From Picochlorum sp. 'celeri' (Eukaryota; Chlorophyta; Trebouxiophyceae), in contig JAACMV010000022.1 in the NCBI GenBank assembly GCA_010909725.1, positions 1 to 64,000 on the forward strand: a DNA stretch of 64,000 nt, given 5' to 3'. Each line of letters begins with the position of its first letter. The stretch's first letter is position 1. Under the pieces are notes generated by a model, which made no database searches, was not told where the DNA came from, and saw only the letters and a list, made by a program, of their open reading frames with translations. Positions 53,901 through 62,972 of this stretch are shown here, one piece after another. Both the position numbers and the translations under genes were made by a program.

Positions 53901-54843
53901 AGCACTCTGCAAAGAAATTCACCACCTCATCCATTTGGTGTCCAAGAATCTCCCCTGGCCTATGGTCGAATACGTTCAATGAATAAATAAGAACTTTTGC
54001 ATCCAAGTAAGACACCAGGAATCGCAGCACCTGTCGTTTAGAATTCAAACTCAAAGAGTGCAGGATTGGCAGCATCTCAGCAAACATGCCATCTACTGTT
54101 AGAACAATGTCCTCACACACTGACAGGGCCAACATGGTGGCCTGAGAATAATGTGACGCGGGCTCCGTTGCATTTATCTTTGCTTTACCCAAGGAGATAT
54201 AACCAGCCTTGACTTTTTTGCTCATTGTCTCCAGGAGGGACTGAAGAGATTGCGCTGCGGCCAGAGTCAGTTCGGCCGCAGGATGAACAAGCATATTTGC
54301 TACGTTCTTCACGAAATTTTCAAACATCTTCTTTAGATCTTTCTGCTCCGTCAATAGCTTCATCATGGTATCAAAACTCATCACCATGGCAATACATTGT
54401 GCACTTGCTGCCCTCACTGGTATGGGTGACGTATTCAAGTGCTGCCGAACTAGTGCAACAAAATCCGAATCACTCATCAAACCAATCAGCCGATGACTTG
54501 GCAGCAATCGCAGGGCAAAGAAAGCTGCAGACTGAATAGCTTCGTTCGCAGCCGTAGCGTCGAGTCGCAAGTCGCATGCTATTCCCTCGGATAGCCTGGA
54601 TGCATCCATATCACTCAAACTACTGCCTTTGATGATGTCATACGCTCGCACACGGAGCGCCAAAGGAACGCTCGCATTGCCGACTATATGGTGACAAATC
54701 TGAGATACATACGCAGTAATGTCCCTCCCTGCGGACATCAGCGCAATCACGGCGAGCAAAGCATTCTCCTGGCGAGCAGACTCTGCAGAAGCCAAGTCAG
54801 ACGCAATATCCACCTGAGGTGCTCCGCTTTTCACGCCACTCAT
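50909..54843 (-). CDS. TPLATE: TPLATE-type subunit of the TSET/TPLATE complex
   Basis: Two exons (54843-53839 and 53767-50909; 72-bp intron, donor GTATGT) give 1287 residues. TSET is an ancient adaptor-like complex that drives clathrin endocytosis in plants. The N-terminus matches plant TPLATE in register: ALMSAGRDITAYVSQICHHI, RVRAYDIIKGSSL and GIACDLRLDATAANEAIQSA. HEAT-like helices fill the first ~500 residues. A beta-rich appendage follows near the end (WVEVTGIFSPFSLCFCHFLE, LEFHEWEIPCRCLTFGWPVV and FFQMWQTFPH). The C-terminus is a ~150-residue tail that ends VSTWKSLVQVSAKEA. Length fits plant TPLATE (about 1180 residues) with some extra loops. Confidence 0.8.
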
Positions 54844-55476
54844 GCTTATGGACTACACAATCTATCAATCTAAAACAAATATCGAGTATGTGTCTAAATT
54901 CGGCGTAGTGATTTCCTAAGGGCCACTTTGAAACACGCTTTCAAACTCTCGAATTCTCTTTCACAGCTATTCTTCTCAACCTACACAATTTATAACAAAC
55001 CAAATTCAGTTAAAGAAGAATATCTCAATCTTGAGGAGGCCACAGGATTCCGCAGGTAAAGTGAAATACATGATCACAACGTCCACTCACTTCTGAGAGT
55101 TTAGATCCAACACAAGATCCATATAGAGCCACCTAGTTCAAGAAATTTCCTTTTTAGTTAGCGAGGAAAGAGATAGTTCTGAAACCACGCGCATTCCAGT
55201 CTACACACCTGAGAGTGACACTGCAATAGACCTTTGCTAAATGCTACTGTGTATCGCTCGGATAAAGAGCTCATATTTTTTAAAATAATACCGGATGTAT
55301 CGCGTGCGTGCCGCACTTGTAACATGTTCCGATGGGCGAATGATGGAGGATGGCGATCACAGGTCAGAGAGATCTCTCTGTCTAGACACACTGGTTCTAC
55401 TTACATTCAATGACGATGACAACCAAACAAAAGTTCAGTCTACTCGTTTCTATTCATCCAATCGAATGGCGACCAC
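54844..55476. other. Intergenic upstream of TPLATE
   Basis: This ~630-bp interval is the 5' flank of TPLATE and the 3' flank of PsbQ. Small open frames have no support. Nothing else can be named. Confidence 0.4.
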
Positions 55477-56125
55477 TTAATATCCAACCTTGGACAAGAC
55501 AGAAGCAAGGGCAGACTGCACATCAGAAAGCTCCTTGTTGGCACTGTCCTGGTTCTTCTTGCGGATGGCGAAATCCAAGGCACTGACCTCAGTCTTGAAG
55601 GCCTTCTTAAGTTCTTCTGCTGCCTTGCGGTCAGCCTTTGGGAGCTGGGCGGCGAGGGTGTTAATATCAAAGCTCAAAGTTCCAACCTGGCGACGGAGCT
55701 CCTCGCGGGCCTCAGTCCAGTACTTCTTCTCAATGTATCCGGCGAGCTTTCCCTCGATGCGTCCTTTGGACTCAGCGATGCGCTTCTTGGTCAGCTCAAT
55801 ATCTCCGCGGGCCTGGTACAGTCCATCACGCTGTCCCTGTGGCAAGTCGAGATCACGAGCCTCGTAGATGATGTCGAATCCCTTGGCCTTAGCCTTGCGG
55901 TCATCGATGATATCGACGGCGTTGGCAGCTGGGGCGCTGATGGCAGCGAGTCCACCGAGAACGAGTCCTCCGAGCACGGCACGACGGCTGTCCTCAGCAC
56001 GGGCAACAACAGCAGCTCTGGCCTTGTTGGTGGCGCGTGGCTGGGCAGATGCCACGGTGGTGAGTCTGCACAGACAATGGTACACACGTTAATCAGCGAT
56101 TAGCTTACGCAACACAGGCAATCAT
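55477..56125 (-). CDS. PSBQ: PsbQ, photosystem II oxygen-evolving protein 3
   Basis: Two exons, 56125-56109 (17 bases) and 56065-55477, join in frame over a 43-bp intron (donor GTAAGC) to 201 residues. PsbQ stabilises the manganese cluster of photosystem II on the lumen side. The transit peptide is A- and R-rich, followed by a thylakoid signal with RR (EDSRRAVLGGLVLGGLAA) and cleavage at PAANA. The mature protein opens VDIIDDRKAKAKGFDIIYEA and continues RDLDLPQG and YWTEAREELRRQVGTL, close to green algal PsbQ. The Tat-like RR and short first exon both match this family in green algae. Confidence 0.9.
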
Positions 56126-56727
56126 TCCAGGCAATGTCCCGCCAGTAACGACACCCAGGCAATCGCCTCTCGAGGAGGCGATGGGTCTCTTGTTCCCATC
56201 AACACCTCCCTCCAATGGGACCTTTGTGCGGATCCCCAGATTTCGAGATAATGTATCCGATTTTATCCTTGACAAAATGACACACGATACGCCTGCCCCC
56301 CTCCACATCCACTCAGTTTAGATCACTGAGCATTAAGTAACCCGATCTACACCACGATGACAACCAAACCGTCTATGCAGTCGGCGTCTCCAGTGCCAAA
56401 CGCATCAGGTTGTCGGATTCCAAACGCACCTCTGCTGCATAACAGTCTGCATGATGACGTGTACAGAATTTACTTGAATTAAAAGTTCAAATTGATTATA
56501 TTATTGTATTAGTGCGGGCCTGTCGGTCTGTGATCACCCATATCATCCCTTCTGATCCTGTCTGATCCGGGGATGCATCATGCGGGCCTTGTTGATCCAC
56601 CTCCCTGGCCTTCTTTTTTCTCTAAATGTGTCGTCCTAGAAAGAATGCCTGTCTGATGTGCAGCCTTTTGATCCAAAATATCCCTTCAACTAGATAGAAA
56701 ACCGTCAGAATGGCGCTGCAACCCACT
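56126..56727. other. Intergenic between PsbQ and ribose-5-phosphate isomerase
   Basis: This ~600-bp interval is the promoter side of PsbQ. It holds several tgatcc/gatcc repeats near 56550-56600 but no gene that I can support. Confidence 0.4.
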
Positions 56728-57890
56728 TCAGTTGGAAGTACTGGCAATCATGACCTTGTTGGCTGAAGTGGGGACAGCAACCAATCCCGAGCTCACCACT
56801 CCAGGAATTTTTATCAGTGTGGATTCAAACGTCTCATAGTCTACTGACTCTCCAAATAGTTTGAAATCCGAGTAGAAGAAGAGATCAAGGATCATATACC
56901 CATCCTTGGTGATTACAGGGTCGGGGTATCCTCTTGTGTTTGCTTCAGCTGAATGGGACCGCCTCATGACCTCAGCATCCCCCAAAAAGATGTCATCAAC
57001 TACAAATATGCGGGGTGAAATTCATCGAATTGTGCAGAATACCCTCATAATACCTCAAAGACACATCCTGTTGTTCATTCAAACGCACCTTCCTCTGCAC
57101 ACTCCTCCCATTCATCTTCCAAACCCCCTTCGATGACAACCGGGAGCATACCAGAAAGTCTCATGTCAAAAATGTTATCCTCTGTGAATATAATTAATTC
57201 TTTTGCCCCCCCAACAGCTGCATGAACGCACGGAATATCAGGCTGCCCTACCTGTGGACCATTCTCTCCCCTACCAATAATGTAGTAGACCCTGTCCCGA
57301 TCGACATGCACTTCATCAGCCTGATCTATGTGTATGTCAATCGCAGTATCTCTCGCCAACGGAGACACCGCTAGGCCCAGCAGACCACACTCAGAAGACA
57401 CAGCCATGGAAGTGGGAACAAACTTCACTCTCTCCCTATGACTTTTGAATTCCGATGATGCAATTCTCTCTAGGAAAGATGAAACGATTTCTCCTGTCCC
57501 CAAGCTGACAGTGATCGATGGCGAATCCAGACGATTGCAGACATGCTCTACAAATGTGGCAGCGACCTCATCGATCCCACCCTCCGACAGCACGACCTCA
57601 GTACCACTGCCGCTGCTCTGGCAATGAAACGGTACACGGCGATCCAAGGTTGTGCCATGGCACAGGTTATATCTGAGGCTCTCTCTGTATCGAAGCCTGG
57701 GAGTCCTTTTCCTTGCCTGTTGGACATGTCCATAAGTGGCACAGGGCCTGGCCACAGGAAAGGGTGATATCAATCCGCCCATCTGACTCATACATACATA
57801 ATTATCAGTGACGTCGCTTCTTCTTCGCAAGGTGAAGAATGCGATTGCACCATGGATGAAGAATGCGATCGCAACGGATGAAACTTGCAT
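56728..57890 (-). CDS. Ribose-5-phosphate isomerase type A, plastid-like
   Basis: Two exons (57890-57089 and 56999-56728; 89-bp intron, donor GTGCGT) give 357 residues. The enzyme interconverts ribose-5-phosphate and ribulose-5-phosphate in the Calvin and pentose phosphate cycles. The RpiA pattern is visible: SLGTGEIVSSFLERI, VKFVPTSMAVSSECG, DIHIDQADEVHVDRDR, VGGAKELIIFTEDN and DDIFLGDAEVMRR over the intron, then PVITKDGYMILDLFF. It resembles the plant branch At5g44520 (RPI4) more than the main form; the usual DGADE reads DQADE. An ATG at 57791 is an alternative start. The N-terminus may target the plastid. Confidence 0.75.
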
Positions 57891-58016
57891 GCAAGTTTGT
57901 GGTTACCGCTATCCTAGCGCTAGCATGTGCCTGACCTAATAAGGAAGGAGAATTCGTTCCTTCCTTATTTCTTCCTCCATACTTTAAATACAATAGAAAT
58001 ATTCATTTGAGAAAAC

Positions 58017-59027
58017 ATGAGATCGATTCTGCAGCAGCAAACCTCCGTTCTAGGGACACTAACAAGGACGAGGTCGCTTCTTGCAAGTTTGTTGTACTCT
58101 GATAGCCCTACAGTATACATCCAGCCGTCCAATAGTGCGACATATTACTCCAATAGTGACGAGACGAGTAGTAATCAAAGGTCGAGTTGGTCTGGTGATC
58201 TGCGGAACTGCAACTGGTCCGGGAGACTGGGTCATCGTGCGTGCAGCGGCGATGATGATGGTACAATCGGATATAGTAAGAAGAATATGTCGAATGGAGT
58301 TAGGGTTCATGGTGGTGGGTGTCGTGGAGAAAGGTCTTTTCACTCGACCAGTCTGACAGGGCAAATGTATCGGAAGAGCCCTATAGCTCGCGATGAGGAG
58401 GGGGGCAAGAGTGGCCAGTGGGCTTTTTTGAGGCACAGAGGGTATGATGTCAACCCTTGCAAGAGCCAGTTGCATCCATCTGTGACATTGGAAGGGATTG
58501 AGCCAGAGTCTGGGGAGGAGTTGTGTGTTCAGGAAGCGTATACTCCGGAATCCGTGTGCTTCGGGTGTGGACCGTCTGCCAAGGACGGTCTCAAATTGAG
58601 AAGTTTCAGGAGAATCAATGGAATGGAGGCGTCCGTGACGTTGGATGAAAAATACTGTGCGTTTCCTGGGATCATCAATGGGGGCATCATATCGGCACTC
58701 TTCGATTGCCATGGGAACTGGACGGCGGCAATGACCCTTATGGACAGGGGTTGCTTACCGAAACCTCCATTGACATTGACATATGAGATGCTGATCACTT
58801 ACGAGGAGCCCACACCCCCGAACGAGGAGCTCATTGTCAGGTCTCGAATTCTGGAGGTCAAGGAAAGCGATTCTGTGGGATCCAAAGCCACCGTGCACGT
58901 TGAACTCGAACTTTTGCAAAAGACAAGCACACCCTCTGCTGGACACGGTGGTGGAGAGGGTGGAGAGAAACTCCTGGCGACCGGAAGTGGAATATTCAAG
59001 AAACTAGGAGCTCTGAGAGCTCTGTGA
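58017..59027 (+). CDS. PaaI-like hotdog thioesterase
   Basis: A single exon of 336 codons. The first ~150 residues are S/T-rich and disordered and may include an organelle targeting peptide (MRSILQQQTSVLGTLTRTRS). The hotdog domain starts at ~180 with SVCFGCGPSAKDGLKLRSFR and continues FPGIINGGIISALFDCHGNW and LTLTYEMLITYEEPTP. PaaI-type thioesterases split acyl-CoA or related thioesters. The C-terminus has a Gly-rich loop, then KLLATGSGIFKKL. It starts ~130 bases from the isomerase gene on the other strand. Confidence 0.7.
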   Translation: MRSILQQQTSVLGTLTRTRSLLASLLYSDSPTVYIQPSNSATYYSNSDETSSNQRSSWSGDLRNCNWSGRLGHRACSGDDDGTIGYSKKNMSNGVRVHGGGCRGERSFHSTSLTGQMYRKSPIARDEEGGKSGQWAFLRHRGYDVNPCKSQLHPSVTLEGIEPESGEELCVQEAYTPESVCFGCGPSAKDGLKLRSFRRINGMEASVTLDEKYCAFPGIINGGIISALFDCHGNWTAAMTLMDRGCLPKPPLTLTYEMLITYEEPTPPNEELIVRSRILEVKESDSVGSKATVHVELELLQKTSTPSAGHGGGEGGEKLLATGSGIFKKLGALRAL

Positions 59028-59064
59028 ATTCAAACGCATGTAGAGTTTAAAACGCAATATCAAA

Positions 59065-59543
59065 TTAGAATAAATAAACCAAGTTGTTTGAAAGAGTCCA
59101 TAGCAATATAAATGTAAGTAGCTCCGTCTGTGATGTAAGTCCTGCGAAGAAGGTTTTGGTGGGGGAAGAGAAATAGGTCGCAGGGCTGCCTTGGCACGCT
59201 GCATACAACATACCAGCGTTCTGCATGGATCGGAGACAGTATTGAGCCAACAGTATGGGTGATTGCCAACAAGCACACGAACATACCATGATTTGAAACA
59301 CGACAAAAAGCAAAAAGCCCGCAAAACCAGTTATTCCACCAATTCCAGCAACGATGCCTCCGATAAGCGCACTGAATACGCGACTGCGATGCATTATGGA
59401 TTATGTGATGTTATGGTAAAGAAGGAATACAACGATTGGTAGTGGATCATGTACCTGTTGTTTGCTAGCGTGAGATTATGGCGAACGTTGCTCTGGTTGA
59501 AAAGCTGAATCGTCGGCTTTTCAGTCTGTGATATTTCAGTCAT
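59065..59543 (-). CDS. EMC6: ER membrane complex subunit 6
   Basis: Three exons (59543-59455, 59383-59287, 59220-59065) join in frame to 113 residues, the family's usual size. EMC6 is a membrane core subunit of the EMC, which inserts tail-anchored and multipass proteins in the ER. The N-terminal segment (PTIQLFNQSNVRHNLTLANN) is followed by a long membrane pair: ALIGGIVAGIGGITGFAGF and LLFVVFQI. The end reads GSPATYFSSPTKTFFAGL then SQTELLTFILLWTL, like the family. Donors here are GTACAT and GTATGT. Confidence 0.85.
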
Positions 59544-59590
59544 CGTTACACCGACAATTACAGCAAAAAATTCATTGAAAATCAGACACC

Positions 59591-61366
59591 TTATGATTTG
59601 GCTTTGCGGACGAGTTCATTGACGCGTGAAACGTACTTTTGAATGTCGAATTTTCGCTTGCATCCTTGATAGTTCATGTAACGAATCTTCCCGAAAATGG
59701 GTCTTTCGCGCCATCCCTGATCATGGATTCCGCACATGGACCACATGATACCCACATAGCCATTTGGATCACGCCCATCCAACTGCCATTTGTCGTTCAA
59801 CTTGATGCCATAGTCTATTGCTTGCTCTGGGGATTCTGTCCATTCCAGAATCTTCTTGGCCCAATACATGCGCAGGAATCCATGCATTTTACCCGTCACA
59901 ACCATTTCCTTCTGTGCTGCATTCCATAAGTCGTCGTGGGTTTTCGCCCTCTCGAGCTGATCGTACGTGTACAGGTGCTCTCGCACATCGTTCCGATGGA
60001 GATTCAAGGTCTCCTTGGCCCAGTCGTATGCAGCGTCCATGCTGTCATAGTTTGGGGTGTAGAAGCAATAATTATCCGATAACTCTCTTCTGATCACCAT
60101 TTCTTCTAAAAAGCCTTCCACGCTGTCCTTGTGAGCAGAGCGAAGCTTGCTAGCCTCAAGAGCCGCCCGCTGGGGGCTCAACTGACCAAAGTGAAAGTAT
60201 GGAGACAGACCGGATAATGCATTGGGGACGGTTGGATCATTTCTCTTTGTAGCGTATTTCGATAATCGTGTCTTTGTAAGGAATCCCTGCGGACCCATCA
60301 ACGCTTTCAGAGCTGCGTCCTCTCCAGGATGGATCCACGTGACAACTGGCACCGCTGCTCCCTTTTTCTTGGCATGATTGATCAACGTATTCCAATCGAC
60401 AGCCCCGCCATTGGGTTTTCTTGATACCGACCATTCCAATTTTTGCGTCGGGACTTCAGGATACTCTCGCAAGAATTCAGACAGCTTGTCTGTTATTTTT
60501 CTGCGGATTGTCCTTGCAGCATACTCCCTCTTATCAGACGTAACCCAGACAGGGACAATGTTGTGCGCATCAACCTCATATACGTGAGTATTACACCCGC
60601 TTGATTTGATTGCATTCACTACTCCATCCCTCCACTCTCTCCCAAGTCGAAGTGGTGAGAAGTCTGTCACCAGAGCAGATGCTTGGCAGTCCTGGAGGAG
60701 CTTGGGTATCTCTTGGACTGGATCTCCTTGCGTGAAGAAGAACGGAATCTTCTTCGCACCGAGTTTCTTCTCCAGAGATTTCAATCCCTCGAGCATAAAC
60801 ACAAATTGCCTCGCCCCGGCATTCATGAACTCTGGCACCAAGTTGAAAACAACTCCCACAGGTTGATTGGTCTCTTGAGCACACTGAATTGCATACAGCA
60901 GGGCCCAATTGTCCTCGACCCTCTGGTCTCTGGACATCCAGTACAACACAGGCCCCTCTTTTGCATCTCCCTTCATCAGCATCCTCACTCTCTTCGGATG
61001 CACAGCCACACGATCACCAGTCGCGAGCCTTTTGACTTGACGGGCTTCTTGCTCCTCTGAACCAGACCCCAGGGTTTCAGATTTCCGTTTCTGATCAGAT
61101 GACATGATGGATCTAATCAGGAAACTCCTATTCAAAACTGTATTGCGATACTGCAACGCATGTACCGGTAGGATCGAATGAGGTCGCGAAAGAGTTCCAC
61201 CGCCTTGGCGAGCACCACACGACGCTGCTACAGAACAAATTCTCAATATTCTCGAAGCAATGGTGCCTAATTCATCCGTGAACCTCAAATTAAGAACAAT
61301 GTGCAACAAAATCGGTTGCAATGGTTGCGTCACATCCGAATTGACGGAATGTGACGAGTGGGCCAT
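59591..61366 (-). CDS. PHR: Class II CPD photolyase
   Basis: A single exon of 591 codons, or 504 from the ATG at 61105. Class II photolyases repair UV-made cyclobutane pyrimidine dimers with light and FAD. Class markers are present: VLYWMSRDQRVEDNWALLYA near the start, RNDPTVPNALSGLSPYFHFG, EEMVIRRELSDNYCFYTPNY, KMHGFLRMYWAKKILEW and DPNGYVGIMWSMCGIHDQGW. A basic region (KRKSETLGS, VAVHPKRVRM) may act as a nuclear signal if the internal start is used; the longer N-terminus could target an organelle. The bZIP gene is divergent, ~650 bp away. Confidence 0.9.
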   Translation of the reverse strand: MAHSSHSVNSDVTQPLQPILLHIVLNLRFTDELGTIASRILRICSVAASCGARQGGGTLSRPHSILPVHALQYRNTVLNRSFLIRSIMSSDQKRKSETLGSGSEEQEARQVKRLATGDRVAVHPKRVRMLMKGDAKEGPVLYWMSRDQRVEDNWALLYAIQCAQETNQPVGVVFNLVPEFMNAGARQFVFMLEGLKSLEKKLGAKKIPFFFTQGDPVQEIPKLLQDCQASALVTDFSPLRLGREWRDGVVNAIKSSGCNTHVYEVDAHNIVPVWVTSDKREYAARTIRRKITDKLSEFLREYPEVPTQKLEWSVSRKPNGGAVDWNTLINHAKKKGAAVPVVTWIHPGEDAALKALMGPQGFLTKTRLSKYATKRNDPTVPNALSGLSPYFHFGQLSPQRAALEASKLRSAHKDSVEGFLEEMVIRRELSDNYCFYTPNYDSMDAAYDWAKETLNLHRNDVREHLYTYDQLERAKTHDDLWNAAQKEMVVTGKMHGFLRMYWAKKILEWTESPEQAIDYGIKLNDKWQLDGRDPNGYVGIMWSMCGIHDQGWRERPIFGKIRYMNYQGCKRKFDIQKYVSRVNELVRKAKS

Positions 61367-62014
61367 GACCCAATAGTGTTTTTTAATGTTTTAATTGCGA
61401 CATCTGCCTTTGACCCAGGTCCACAACTTCCCGGTAGTTTCCATCGCCATCAACTCATTTCATCAGCACCGATCGTGATTCCTGGAATCATCCGATCGGT
61501 TTCCGATCGGATGGAAACCTGTGCTCTGGTAGGATGAGAATGGGTGGCCAACCACACAGCGGCATCAGAATCCACCCATCCATTACGCTGCAGTGCCACG
61601 CGTATAACGCTGTCGTCTCATCTCCTAGTCGCACAAAATCTGATAATTATTGGCAAGCATTTGATTATCCTCTAAAATAATCGAATCGTAACCAGTCGTT
61701 GTAATTGGAAACAAGAGGTGCGTGTGGCAGTCGGAATTTGGCCCCTTGGCACCGACCCAAGCCGTACTCGCCCAGCATTCGACGGCGAGTAATCTTGGCG
61801 GCAGTGATTGTCAAGGATGAGAAAAGGATGTGTGAAAACTGCTGTATGGATTTGGATTCGGGCCCGGGCCTTGTCCAATGCTCGGTACCGAACCTGTCCA
61901 CTTTGTCTCACGGGTTTTTTCACCCTCAAATACACGATTTCAACTCATGTGCAGAGTTCAAATAACTGAATTTTTGGGGCCCTTTTGAAAGAGTGCGCAC
62001 GCCAGGACGTGAGA
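61367..62014. other. Photolyase / bZIP divergent promoter region
   Basis: This ~650-bp interval holds the promoters of both genes and the palindromes at 61476-61513. I see no gene in it. Confidence 0.5.
61476..61513. promoter_or_regulatory. Two adjacent palindromes in photolyase promoter
   Basis: The first (61476-61490) is tgattcc-t-ggaatca. The second (61489-61513) is catccgatcgg-ttt-ccgatcggatg, an 11-3-11 perfect inverted repeat. They share two bases. A further gaccgatcg-like half (accgatcg) lies just before. Such paired dyads suggest binding sites of dimeric factors, such as bZIP proteins or a light or stress regulator. Confidence 0.5.
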
Positions 62015-62842
62015 ATGGCTGGGACGACTGCTTCAGTTGCTGCAGAGAAGAACGAGACCAACAGGGCTGAGAGGGTCTATTCTGGCAATCTTGGGGACGA
62101 CTTACTTACCATGATCCGTCAAAGTAGCTTGGGACAGCCCTCAGCGTTTGCAGAGTGCCAACCAGGGATCTCTGATGATGCATTTGATGACTTACTCAAG
62201 AGACTGCCTTCGGGCAGTTTGAATCTGAATTTGGATGGGTTTATGGACATGGACAACAAGAATGAAGCAAAAAATTTGAGTAAAGCTTCCTCATTGGATT
62301 TGCTAAAGGCATACTTCACTTCGCAGCGGTCAACTCCCCAAGATCTGGAGGCGTTGGGATTGAGCAAGAGTAATGGGGCAAAACAGAAGAAAATCAAAGA
62401 GGAAGATGCGACCAGTCTAAGTGGCAGTACAGCTATAAAAAGTGATGCTGGAAAAGGTGATAAGACGCGTCCGATCGAAGCATTGGGAAACACAACCTTG
62501 TCACCCATCACAGCTTTTGCAGACCCACAACTTTTGAATGCACGGGCAGTGCCAGCATCAGCCATTGGGTGGTCGTCCAAGAAATCATCATCTGAAGATT
62601 ATGGTGGAAACTCGCCAGGGAACGAGATGGACACAAATGCATTGAAAAGGAAGCAGCGTCGCATGTTGAGCAATCGGGAGTCTGCAAGAAGATCCAGAAA
62701 GAGAAAGCAGGAACACATGATGGAGTTGGAAAACAAAGTTTCCAAGTTGACCGAAGAATGTAGCGAACTGAAAAAGCGTTGCAGAATGTTGGAAGAAATC
62801 ATTGCCAAGAAGGATGCTGAATTACAGCGTGTGGCACCTTAG
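62015..62842 (+). CDS. bZIP transcription factor
   Basis: A single exon of 275 codons from the ATG at 62015. Residues ~210 to 230 form the basic region, with the invariant N-x7-R in RMLSNRESARRSRKRKQEHM. The zipper follows (LENKVSKLTEECSELKKRCR), ~5 heptads. The N-terminal part is Ser- and acid-rich with conserved-looking stretches (DLLTMIRQSSLGQ and AFDDLLKRLP), the first with a basophilic kinase-like site before SS. This layout recalls plant group A (ABF/AREB) bZIP factors, whose DLLxxxR-x-x-S motifs are kinase targets, but the assignment is tentative. It is divergent from photolyase and could regulate it. Confidence 0.8.
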   Translation: MAGTTASVAAEKNETNRAERVYSGNLGDDLLTMIRQSSLGQPSAFAECQPGISDDAFDDLLKRLPSGSLNLNLDGFMDMDNKNEAKNLSKASSLDLLKAYFTSQRSTPQDLEALGLSKSNGAKQKKIKEEDATSLSGSTAIKSDAGKGDKTRPIEALGNTTLSPITAFADPQLLNARAVPASAIGWSSKKSSSEDYGGNSPGNEMDTNALKRKQRRMLSNRESARRSRKRKQEHMMELENKVSKLTEECSELKKRCRMLEEIIAKKDAELQRVAP

Positions 62843-62972
62843 GTGTTTGAAGTTTGCGCTCATATTGTTTGCTTTTGATGTATCATTGTAGAGAGTATTG
62901 TTTTACACTGTCTATAAGTACCATATAATGTAGTCTCGTTTATCCCATGATGATCTGATGTTGTAAGACGTT

